Made by a program: the position numbers and the translations under genes
In this document: in pieces, positions 32,941-43,135 of the stretch
How the letters are laid out: each line of letters begins with the position of its first letter
How positions within the stretch are numbered: the first letter of the stretch is position 1
NCBI GenBank assembly: GCA_963693315.1
Contig: OY856187.1
Location: forward strand, 424,382,429-424,446,428
Direction: 5' to 3'
Source of the DNA: Diogma glabrata
Taxonomy: Eukaryota > Arthropoda > Insecta > Diptera > Cylindrotomidae
DNA: 64,000 nucleotides
Notes under the pieces: generated by a model
Database searches by the model: none
What the model was told of the DNA's origin: nothing
What the model saw: only the letters and a program-made list of their open reading frames with translations

Positions 32941-33353
32941 AATATTTTATTTTAATAATCGACTCTTTTGGTCTAATCTATAAGCACAAACTATCTTATT
33001 TTATTTTTATTTGTTGACTATTTTAGTCAAATCTATATGCACAACTCAACTATTTTAGTTTTCAAGCACAACTCCACTATTTTTATTTACAAGCCCAACT
33101 CAACTATTTTAATTTTAACGCACAACTCAGCTGTTTTAATTTTTAAGCACAACTCAACTCCATCATTATCATTCTTCTTCTATTTTTGCAATGCGGAATA
33201 AATAATTAAAATTATTATTTAAGCCAATTTACGCAATACAAGAAGTGTTGGACTTGCAGTCATGGTTTGTTTTTTTATATTTGTTTTAGAACTAACTTAA
33301 TGTTTTAAACTTGAAAAACGATATTTTAATAATTGATACATTGGGATGTGACA
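32941..33353. repeat. CAACTC-rich degenerate tandem stretch
   Basis: Between about 32930 and 33160 the words CAACTCAACT, ATTTTA and AAGCACAACT recur every 30-35 bp, giving an imprecise tandem array at the 5' edge of the RTE-type LINE. The remainder is AT-rich. Confidence 0.55.
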
Positions 33354-33940
33354 CCACATGCAAAATATAAACGAACGAATTTGGCCGTTTTAAAGTCGTT
33401 GCCACATGAAAACAACTTTTGCCGGATTGCTAGCAACGATTTTTTAATTTTTGACTAAACGAAAACTTACTTTATTTGAACATTATGCCAAATGCATGGT
33501 AAATTAGAATAACTATCGTATAAAATAAACAAAACTTATTATTAAATTAATTTTAATTGATGATTATTCCAAAAATCATTTTGCATGATTTCTACCGCCG
33601 ATAGAAATAAAAAAATCGTTCATAAATCTCCACTGTTTTTTTGGAGAATTATGACCGATTTTTGTAGAATTATGACCGATTTTTTTTATTGTTCGGATTT
33701 AACCTCACACCGTGGTATTTTTCATTTGGAAAGTTTTTGTGATAGTTTATAATTTACGTTGAGTTTGTTTTAAATTAAAATTTTATAAATATATTTGCAT
33801 CCATAATAAAAATGTTCATTTCAAATTCAAATCTTGTTTTTTGTAAACTGTCATTTTTAGTATTGTTGTTGTTGTACATATCACCGATACATTTTTTTTT
33901 CATGTGGCACCATTTACGTTTGTTTATATTTTGCATGTGG
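33354..33940. mobile_element. TIR element with CCACATGCAAAATATAAACG ends
   Basis: The left end CCACATGCAAAATATAAACG is inverted at the right end, which closes GTTTATATTTTGCATGTGG at 33940. A second inner pair (CCACATGAAA / TTTCATGTGG) lies about 55 bp inside. The segment is non-coding. Its right half plus some flank (about 33690-33960) is repeated in inverse orientation at 35790-36060. Confidence 0.7.
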
Positions 33941-33997
33941 CTTTAAGCAAAACCCCCGATATATCATAGCCATACCCATTCACAACATTTGCAATAA

Positions 33998-34107
33998 CCC
34001 GCTAAGCATGGTGAATCGTTTACGAACCATTTACGAACCGTTTACGCACCGAATTGTTCGTTTACGGTTCGTAAACGATTCGTAAACGATTCACCATGTT
34101 TAGCGGG
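33998..34107. mobile_element. 110 bp palindromic micro-MITE (CCCGCTAA...TTAGCGGG)
   Basis: Nearly perfectly self-complementary: CCCGCTAAGCATGGTGAATC at the left is mirrored at the right, and the middle consists of CGTTTACGAAC-like units. Removing it restores the sequence found uninterrupted, in inverse orientation, at about 28415-28435, so it inserted into an older repeat. The target duplication is short, apparently 2-3 bp of T/A. Confidence 0.82.
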
Positions 34108-34664
34108 AAACAATGAACATTGCCATATGCAAAAAATTGGATTAGTAAAGAAAAGATCAAAAGTTAAAAAGTTATTAAAAATTAAAAAGATCAAAACTAA
34201 TTTCAAGAATATATGGTTTGAACCAATGTTTTCTACGACTTTATAATATATGTCGGCCATTTCATTTAAATCATGTTAAAGTTTATGTTTGATATTGAAT
34301 AAGTCAAATTTATTTTAAAAATTAATAAGGAAAATATACAATAGTTCTAAGTATTTTTCTATAAAAGTAAGTATTCAAATCAATTAAATGTTGATATGTT
34401 TTAAATTAAGAAAATTATATATGTAATTCTTTTAGTTTAATTTAATGCCATTTTAGTTTTGCAGATCATATTATTTGATAAAATATTGAATTGTTTAATA
34501 TTATTATTAATTGTTGTATTAGTGTTTTAATTAGTTCTTTAAGAAATAATATATATTTATATTTATTAATTTATTTACAGTCAATAAAAACTTAAAATTA
34601 TAAAAATGTATTTTATTTACAAAAATCAATATTTATAGAACAAGGTTGCGTTGTGGTTTAGGTT

Positions 34665-35680
34665 AACCAAGACAAACTAAAGACATGCCTGACCAGGATG
34701 GTCATTTTGTAGCGTTTCTCACTAGTGAGATTTCCAGTTGGAGACATTTTTTCTCATGTGTAGACAAATAAAAAAAGTCTACATACCCTCACTTAAATTT
34801 TCCCTCTATATGAATTCATCGGAACTAAAATGAATTTTTAAGGAGAAATGGTAATAAATGTCAAAAAAAAAATACAAATGTCATTTCAAATTATTATTCG
34901 TGATTGATAGTTGTTTGAAATATTTAAGCTTTTTTATGAATAATTATGAATTTTTTTTCATGAATAAATCAAAAGATGGCATTATCCTAGTTTATCCCCC
35001 CAAATAGATTTGCGTTTTTTTTCAGATAAATAGAAAGATTAGGTCCTCTGCATCCTAATTATGAAAAAAAAAATTTGCGGAAATGTGGGGGTCAAAAGTT
35101 ATAAAGGATCAAACTTTCAATTTTACCTTGGTCCCCCCTTTGGTGACTTTGAATTCAATTTTTAAATTTTTTTTGACTCAACTCTGCGATCTTGCACAAT
35201 TTCGATCAGAGATAGCACCGACCCTCCCAAAAAAATAACACTAAACATATCACTCACTAATGTTATTGTTTTTCTTTGTTTTTTTTTGGTTTTTTTACAT
35301 AAATTAAATGTTTTTAAAGTAATTTTATAGTTTTTAAACAATGAAATAAAAATGAAACAACTAAAATTAAATAAATGTCATATGTAAAAATTGACAATTG
35401 ACAAACAATATTTTTTCAACGAGTGAAAGCAAGACAAAATATATTGCGCCTTTGTTCACAGGAGAAAATTTAATGGAATAGTTCATTCACAACAAAAACT
35501 AATCAATCATGGACAAACGTCGTATCTCACGGTGAAATTCAACTGGAAATCTCACTAAGGAGAAACGCAACAAAATGACCATCCAGACAACCTAAAGACA
35601 CGTCTTACCAGACAAACCCTAGACTTGTTACACAAGACGAGGTGGGACATTTTGTTCGAGCAGTCTTGGGTTTGTCTTGG
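34665..35680. mobile_element. Outer TIR element with ACCAAGACAAAC-type ends
   Basis: AACCAAGACAAACTAAAGAC near 34665 is inverted as GTTTGTCTTGGTCTTG near 35670-35690. Inside it, 34671-34695 and 35586-35610 are imperfect direct repeats (4 mismatches in 25) on either side of a second TIR element. No coding region is present. Confidence 0.5.
34696..35584. mobile_element. Inner TIR element (GGATGGTCATTTTG ends)
   Basis: GGATGGTCATTTTGTAGCGT followed by TTCTC...GTGAGATTTCCAGTTG is inverted at 35530-35584, giving termini of nearly 50 bp. It is 889 bp long, non-coding, AT-rich inside, and lies nested in the 34665-35680 element. Confidence 0.75.
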
Positions 35681-35789
35681 TCTTGTTACTATAACGCGTT
35701 AATAGTATCTTGCTAGTAAATCTGGCATGACACTTTTACTGGGGTTCACGATTTTTATTGTGCTAAAAAATGTAGATGGCTTCTTACCG

Positions 35790-36060
35790 GGGGTTTTGCT
35801 TTAAGTGTAATTTGCCACATGAACAAAAAATTTATCGGCGATGTTTACAACAACAGCAACACTAAAAATGACAGTTTATAAAAACAAATATGATTTGTTA
35901 TATTGTATTTGAAATGAAAATTTTTATTGTGAATGCTATTATACTTATAAAATTTTAATTTAAAACAAGCTCAACGTAAATTATAAACAATCACACAAAC
36001 CAAAACTTCCAAAATGAAAAATATTACGATGTGAGGTTAAATCCGAACGAAAATCGTCGA
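35790..36060. repeat. Inverted copy of 33690-33960
   Basis: GGGGGTTTTGCTTTAAG through AACCTCACATCG-type sequence is the reverse complement of the right half of the TIR element at 33354-33940 and about 20 bp beyond it. It shows moderate divergence and an end deletion. Confidence 0.7.
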
Positions 36061-36453
36061 TCGACTTTATGATCCAATCAAAAATAAGCATTTTGTGGTG
36101 CTGCAAAATTCTCTTTTCTGACTGGTTAATAAATAATAAACTTCACAGTTCGCATGTTAAAACACAGCTTGAAATTACTAAAATGATCTAAAACTATATG
36201 GAAGACAAATTCCATGGTATGGTGGTTCGGACCATTTTTTCTTTAAGCTTCTTTTTCGTATAATAATGTATTTACGTTATGATCTTCCTACAATTTATTG
36301 TTTTACATCGTGCAAAAACTGTTGAAAAGAATCGGATGCAATTTTGAAAATACTTTGATTGTTTATGATTACATCAAGAAATCAAATATTGCAAGCGCTG
36401 TCAGAAAACTTTGATATTTAATCTTTATCCTTTTAATAGTTATTTACATATCG
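36061..36453. other. Unremarkable AT-rich sequence
   Basis: Nothing beyond low-complexity AT sequence could be supported here. Confidence 0.4.
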
Positions 36454-36553
36454 AGGGCTGAAAGTTGAAGATTTCGCCTGCGGTTGATATTCAAGCCCTC
36501 ACGCGAAGCGAGGGCTTTTATTGAACCAAGGATGTAATCTTCCTTTCAGCCTG
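36454..36553. repeat. 100 bp hairpin element
   Basis: GGGCTGAAAGTTGAAGATT near the left end is roughly inverted as AATCTTCCTTTCAGCCTGAG at the right. In the centre AAGCCCTC and GAGGGCTT flank a 9 bp loop. It is GC-rich against its surroundings and looks like a miniature palindromic element. Confidence 0.55.
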
Positions 36554-36710
36554 AGTGTATGTACAACGTTTTACGCACAATTGCACAACCTAATTGTAGA
36601 ATAAATCAATTTTTGAATTTTGTAAATTCGCTAGACATTTTGAAAATTATACTAAACATGCATGATTTTCTCTATAAACTTCATACAATAATTTATTTGT
36701 TTGTTCCAAT

Positions 36711-37255
36711 AAAATTGACAATTCAACTCACTAAACAAAGATTCAATAAGGTACAATAAAAACGCTTCATTTACTATTTTTTAGCAAATCAAAACGATTT
36801 GTTTCGACTATTTTTTTCTGGTAGGAAGGAACAGCGAATATTTTCGAATATTTTCCGCCTACTTAATATATTAATTTAAAACAAAAATGCACATACAAAA
36901 TTATGTGAAAATGCAATTTGCAAATAGTAAAAATGTCCGTTTTCATTCATAAATGATTGCATGTTTATGTTTATTTGTCAAAAATAAATTACAAATTTAT
37001 AACATTTATGCGCCTACTAAGATGAAATAATATTTTACTATGTATGATTATGTTGTATGAAATAATGTTACTATTTCTGTTCGTTAAATTGTCTGCTAAA
37101 TACAACTCGTCACCAAATTATTAGTCGATTATTTTTCAACATTACCACTCATGCCATTTGAGGTCAAAAATTTCCCTCGTGCGCTACGCACTCAAACGAC
37201 ATTCGTAATAATGATTATGAAAAATAATCGACTATTATTTGACGACTCGTGATAT
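36711..37255. mobile_element. MITE family C, copy 1 (inverted partner at 38898-39434)
   Basis: A 545 bp non-coding element. One end has AATATCACGAG(T)CGTCAAATA-type sequence with AAATAATCGACT palindromes, and the other reaches AATTGACAATTCAACTCACT. The same sequence occurs in opposite orientation at 38898-39434, so the pair brackets the downstream glycosyltransferase exons. The two arms match closely over more than 400 bp. This copy has an extra CTCGTGCGCTACGCACTC segment near 37175. Confidence 0.82.
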
Positions 37256-37979
37256 TATTTATGATTATTTTTCGGGCGGCAAAGTAGAAAAATACACTAA
37301 TGTTTTATATAGCAACGGGCTTTTATTTTACGGGCGTTAAGTTCGTTAAGGCGTTAAGTAAATGTTTTTTACGATTCGTTAGTGCGTAAAACATATTATA
37401 TATCTAATAAATGAGATGGCAGAGATGTTTAAATAAAAACTAATATCACAATTCGATAACTATTGATTTTTGTTTACTTTTAAAAATATTGCTGTAGAAT
37501 GTAGAGTGTATGAATTGGCAAACCAACACAATGTCCATACGATCTTGTTTTTTGTATATACGACTGTACCATTTCGATAAAATAAAAAATATTTTACAAC
37601 GGTTATTGTAATCAGATTTCCTGATTTAAAGAACCTATTACTCGTAGAATAACACAATTTGCTTGACTATCGTGTATAAGTATTAATAAATGTAATTCAC
37701 GATCATCCAAATCACCCCATAAAAGTATACCGACCTGCGTGAACATAGCAATGCCGAATCCTTGTGGTTTCGTTACAGATTATTCTACCAACAACTAAAG
37801 GTCAAAATCCTACATACATAGCTACTAAATATAATTAATAAATAATTCAATGCAGTTTGAAAAACATTATAGGTAAATCTTTGTTTGTCCGAAAATGCCA
37901 AACACATTTATTTCAAGTATTTTAATCTTAATAATATAATCTTAATGGTTTACTTATTAACTATATTATCAGGTGATTT
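37256..37979. other. Spacer 3' of the glycosyltransferase set 2
   Basis: About 720 bp of AT-rich sequence, including the presumed 3' UTR of the glycosyltransferase ending at 37980. No ORF here has a recognisable motif. Confidence 0.4.
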
Positions 37980-38870
37980 TCAGTCATTTGTATCAGAATT
38001 TTTTAAATTTAAAATTGAATCAATTTTTATTATAAGATTATCATAAAAATTATCACAGTTTTTTCCTTTACCGTTCCAGTATTTATATAAATCTGAAGGT
38101 GAGATTTGATGCGCAGACACTAAATTTTTTAACAAACAATAACGTACGATTCGAGGTTGGGTTTTAGAAAATCGTTTATCATGCCGGAGGGGTAGACCTA
38201 GTTCTTGACCTCCTACTATTCCTGTAAAAAAAACATCTTCTAGGTGAATCATTGGTATTCGTAACGATGCCCTGTAAATACTTCGTAACGTCGAACCTGC
38301 AAAACAAATGTGTATTTTATAACCAAATAATATAACTACCACAAAATGATATTAGTATTCAACTTTTTTACAACCAAACTAGAAACACAAAATACAAATT
38401 TTAATTTTATTTGATATTTTTATCGTAATACGTATTTAAAAGTACTACATTAACTAACTAAAAACTGTATAACTGTGATAATACCTATCTTGTGGTAATA
38501 CGCAAAAATAAAAATTGTTATTACTTGATATTATGTAGCTGGTTCCCTCCAAATATGGAGGTAAATATTTATGTCGATACAGCCAATACGGCAAATACCA
38601 TTTGGATTCTGCATCTCGATTGGGTTTATATGGTTTTGTCAAGTATCCCAATAATGGTAATTTTTCATTTTTATGTGTTAATATCTCTTCAACAATTTCT
38701 GTATTAATTAGCATGTCATCATCGGTTTTCATAAAATATTTTGCATTAGGACAAATTTTTTCAAAGTGCTTTAACATAAAAGCTGTTTTAATTGTTAAAT
38801 TATTATAACTATCTATAAAATTTTCTATCACTATATCTTCATAAATTTTTGATTCGTTTAATACAAGTTC
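37980..38870 (-). CDS. Beta-1,3-glycosyltransferase exon set 2 (lacks its own N-terminal exon)
   Basis: Two exons on the minus strand: 38870-38525 and 38296-37980. They encode the catalytic half of a GT31-type beta-1,3-galactosyltransferase: DIVIENFIDSYNNLTIKTAF, then CPNAKYFMKTDDDM with the DDD metal-binding motif, YLPYWLYRHKYLPPYLEG, and MIHLEDVFFTG with the conserved ED. The family would act in the Golgi. The usual first part (signal anchor plus the RK-IRxTW motif) is not present in the 700 bp upstream, where a MITE and the 3' end of set 1 lie. The exon phases match those of set 1 exactly. The exons are therefore either a 5'-deleted gene or an alternative 3' cassette spliced to the exon at 40843-41189. 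Confidence 0.8.
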
Positions 38871-38897
38871 CTGAAAAAATAAAAAATTTTCATATAT

Positions 38898-39434
38898 AAT
38901 ATCACGAGCCGTCAAATAATAGTCGATTATTTTTCATAATCATTATTACGAATGTCATTTGAGGTCATTTGAAATTTTTGACCTCAAATGGCATGAGTGG
39001 TAATGTTGAAAAATAATCGACTAATAATTTGGTGACGAGTTGTATTTAGCAGACAATTTAACGAACAGAAATAGTAACATTATTTCATACAACATAATCA
39101 TACATAGTAAAATATTATTTCATCTTAGTAGGCGCATAAATGTTATAAATTTGTAATTTATTTTTGACAAATAAACATAAACATGCAATCATTTATGAAT
39201 GAAAACGGACATTTTTACTATTTGCAAATTGCATTTTCACATAATTTTGTATGTGCATTTTTGTTTTAAATTAATATATTAAGTAGGCGGAAAATATTCG
39301 AAAATATTCGCTGTTCCTTCCTACCAGAAAAAAATAATCGAAACAAATCGTTTTGATTTGCTAAAAAATAGTAAATGAAGCGTTTTGATTGGACCTTATT
39401 GAAACTTTATTAAGTGAGTTGAATTGTCAAAATT
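38898..39434. mobile_element. MITE family C, copy 2
   Basis: The inverted partner of 36711-37255. Its left end lies only 28 bp upstream of the splice acceptor of the exon starting at 38870, so the MITE may supply or displace the branch point of that intron. Confidence 0.82.
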
Positions 39435-39581
39435 ACTTATAAAATAAGTTAAAAAAATTAGTTATTTTACAGTATGTATATTATGGGACAATAAATAAGG
39501 CTTCGTAATTAATATTGAATAATTTATTACAGAACATATATTGGCATGGTATGTAAATAACTTAAACGTAACATATCTTAA

Positions 39582-41189
39582 TTACTTCATTTCTTTTAAA
39601 GAAAATAACTTATAAATAAATGCATTCGAAGTATCATTACATGATTTTGTTTTTCCTTGCCATAATTTATATAAATCGGATGGTATCATACCATGTGTGG
39701 TAACAAAATCTGACAATAAACAATAATTTGTAAGAAAAGGAGTGTATGGATAGAATCTTTTATCATGCGTTAAATATAATCCTAATTCTTGAACTGCTAC
39801 AATTCCTGTGAACATAAGATCTTCTATATGCACCATTGGTGTGAAAAGTGATGCATGATAAATAACTGGTATCGCATTTTCTATAAATAAATCATTCAAA
39901 ATTTATTATTATATTGTATAAACTTTATTAATTACTCGATATTATGTATCCAGCTCCAAGTAAATATGGTGGAAATAATTTTTGTGGATATAGCCAACGT
40001 GGTAAGTACCATTTCGAATCAGAATTTCGAAGTGGTTTGTAGGCCTTTTTTCGGTATCCTAACAACATCGGTTCACTCGTTCTTTGTGCATTCAATATAC
40101 TATTTACTAAATCTGTATTAATAAAAATATCGTCGTCTGTTTTCATAAAGTATTTTGCATTTGGGCATATTTTTCCAAAATGTTTAAACATAAATGCAGT
40201 TTTTATTGTCAAATTAAAATAACTATCTACAAAATTTTCAACTACAATATCTTTATGGTCGTTGGATTCATTCAAAACAAGCTCCTAAAAATGATTTCAT
40301 TACAATTACATTACTTATTTTGTATTTGCATTATTAAGATATTACAAAAAAAAATTATGGTGAGTGCAGACTACGTATATAACACATTCCTTAATAAAAG
40401 TTCGTTAGATGCACTTTTGTATAAAGCCAAGCACTATCAGCCCATGAGAATATTTTTTAAAAAATTATTTGGCAACACTTTATTATTTATGTAATATCCT
40501 TAACAAAGAGTTTAATTATTTCATTATTGCTCTTTTGAATTTGACACCCTATAATAAAATTAACTGAAGGAAGCCAAAATAAATAAAAAAAGTTTAGTTT
40601 ATGCTGCGAGTCTAGTATGGGGTGAATTTTTCTTATACGGAACGTTTGAAGTATATATACGTAGTCATGTATAGTTTTAAAGTTTGACAAAACCTATAAA
40701 CACAATACCTTTATTAATAGTAAAAGTAGGCATAAAAGTTCTATTATCGATATTTAATTTTTGTACAAAATACATAAGCAAAACAATTTACTTTCTCGAA
40801 TACGTAAAAAAAAAAAAAATAAAAATTAAAAAATATATTTACCATATCAATTTTATCATCTGTTATACCAATCATAAAAATGGGTCTTGGTCTAATATGT
40901 TTTCCCCACGTCTCCCTAATTGCTTTTCTTCGTTTTCGATTAGCAGGCGATGACGATATAAAATAAATAATTAGCACATCGGTTTCGACTTTACAATAGA
41001 ATGATCGTTCCACTTCAATAAGGCTTGTTTTACTGTCGGGATATATATAGTCGGATAAATTTCTTGAATTTCTTAGAAACGATAATTTATGCTCCACTCT
41101 ACCTATTATATTAATTTGAAGAGATAAATTATAAACTAATAAACCCAAGCTTATACAGAATATTATAAGTATTGCTTTACGTAATTTGT
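39582..41189 (-). CDS. Beta-1,3-glycosyltransferase (GT31), exon set 1; 5' end not found
   Basis: Three exons on the minus strand: 41189-40843, 40284-39936 and 39880-39582. The first begins after a TTTTTCAG acceptor with a type II signal anchor (KAILIIFCISLGLLVYNL), then carries the GT31 motif NRKRRKAIRETWGKHI and FMIGITDD. Exon two has IVVENFVDSYFNLTIKTAFM and KYFMKTDDDIFIN. Exon three has PMVHIEDLMFTGIVAVQELG and the stop. Known members transfer a sugar in beta-1,3 linkage in the Golgi; the acceptor cannot be predicted. A short upstream exon with the start codon is expected, because the first exon found opens in mid-codon, but I could not place it. No inactivating change is seen. Confidence 0.88.
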
Positions 41190-41560
41190 CTGAAAAATTA
41201 AAGCAAATATTAATTATAAGTTTTATATAAATAATAAATTATTGTATTAATTATTTTTCTTGTTTATTTTATTTTTATTATTAATTAAATATTATTATTC
41301 GTTTATATTTTGATTATTAATTAATTAATTATTTTTCTTGTGTTATAAAAAGTTTGTTCATATGCTGTCAAAATTGCTTCCGAGGGTTTATCCCTAGGTA
41401 GGGTTTTGAGCCACTTAGCCAGATAAAAATTTTTGATTGACCGTACATTTGTTTAAATGGAGCTAAAATAAAAGATAACGTGTTTTCATTCCCATATAAA
41501 TTGCTATTCCTATATATATATTATATTTTTATTTATATATGTTTTTATCTAAGATTAAAC
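41190..41560. other. AT-rich sequence upstream of the glycosyltransferase
   Basis: This should hold an intron and possibly the missing first exon and promoter of the gene ending at 39582. No convincing exon could be chosen. Confidence 0.4.
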
Positions 41561-41936
41561 CAGGGTTGTGCCGCAGACAAAATAGATTACTTTACATGTA
41601 TAGATTACGCATAGATTACGTGTAAATTACGCGAGATATTTTCGTGTAATCTATAATGTAAACTATAATGTAATCTATTTAATTGATATGTAAATTCTAA
41701 AATTTTTTAGCAATAAATTAACCTTTTTCAAGATCGCAAGATCTTGTTTTTGACAATATTATTGATCATGTCTTTTAAGAAAACATTTTCAGTAGGGATA
41801 ATACAATATTTTCACGTATTTCTTCTTAAGTCAAAATTAATAGATTACGCCAAATTTACATAGATGACATAGATTACATTACATAGATTACATGTAATGT
41901 AATCTATTTTAGATTACGCGTAAGGGAACAACCCTG
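41561..41936. mobile_element. hAT-type MITE with 8 bp duplication
   Basis: A 376 bp element that starts CAGGGTTGTGCC and ends AACAACCCTG. It is flanked by a perfect 8 bp direct repeat, GATTAAAC, at 41553-41560 and 41937-41944. Both the CAGGG ends and the 8 bp duplication are typical of hAT. The interior is made of TAGATTACG(T/C)-like units in both orientations. Confidence 0.9.
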
Positions 41937-42330
41937 GATTAAACCGGATTAAATAGAATTGTCTTTTTAAGTTGGACCAAGTGAACACATGTCTTTTAGT
42001 TGCCATCAAACGAAGGTCATTGAAATGTGATGTGGTTTTTACGTAAATTTGATACACAATTATACTCATTATAACCAAAATCAACCATTTTCTAATATGC
42101 CTTCATGAGATCATACTGATGTTATATTTGACTCTGATATGAGGTATGTTCGATTTGACCGATTTAAATAACTTAAAAAACAACAACAATTGGATACAAT
42201 TTGTCAGTTGTTTAAGTTGTTTCAGTGCAAATCGAACACGGCTATGATGTCATAGTTTGAACTAAAATATAACGTTATTAATTAAGGTAAGTATAAAACA
42301 AGTACTAAACAGATGTGTTATTCAACGAAT
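41937..42330. other. Unremarkable intergenic sequence
   Basis: Apart from an imperfect inverted word pair around 42170-42240 (AACAACTTA-like), nothing can be supported. Confidence 0.35.
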
Positions 42331-43135
42331 CCCAAGTAGGTTTTGCCAGTCATTGACATACGGCCAAGCACTGGTCCATTAATGGTTAACAGTACTTGGC
42401 TATTGTTACTGGGCCAATACTAGAACCAATCATCGGCCGATCTATGGTTTACAGAAAATAGCCAGTATATTGTTACCTTTGAATGGCCAAGCACTGGCCC
42501 ATGAATGGTAATTATTACTTGGCTATTGTTATTGGGCCAGTACTGTAGCCATGAATTTGCCGATCTGTCATTTTTTTTAAATTTCACTAGAGTATTATCC
42601 CTTTGAGAAATACATAATTTGAAAAATTTCACATATAGTTTAGTTATCGCCTTGTCGGTTGAAAGACTGTGGTAATATAGAAAAGGTTGGTATATGTTTT
42701 AGTTTATTTTCATTTCTATTTTATTTTAATTATTTTGTAAATAATTTATTTAAATTTATGTATAAAAAATATTATTTTATATTTTTTTTAATGGCGGAGT
42801 CAGGGCGGAGTTTGCCATTACTCAGCCATTCTTGCAACTGAACCAGTTGTATGGGGAGTTTTGAATTTTTTCTGTCATTTTTATTTTATTTTAAATTATG
42901 TAGTTTGTATTTAATTTATTTAAATTTACATATGATAATAATGTATATTTTTTTTAACGGCCCAGTCAAGGGTGCCAGTATTTGGCCCAAGAATGGCAAC
43001 CATTTATTGTCCGAAGTTATCACCCAGTAAAATTATATTAATGGCCCAGTCGTGGTTGCCAGTACTCGCCCATTGCTGCATTACTGGCTGCCAGTAATGG
43101 ACCATTACTGGACCAGTTGTACAACCTTGTATGGG
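42331..43135. mobile_element. Repeat-rich MITE family D, copy 1 (inverted partner at 45592-46210)
   Basis: Starts CCCAAGTAGGTTTTGCCAG and ends CAACCTTGTATGGG. It is filled with variants of GGCCAAGCACTGGCCCATGA, ACTTGGCTATTGTTA and GCCAGTA, on both strands, giving many internal hairpins. The inverse copy at 45592-46210 is shorter by about 180 bp. The pair encloses 2.5 kb of AT-rich DNA. Confidence 0.8.
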
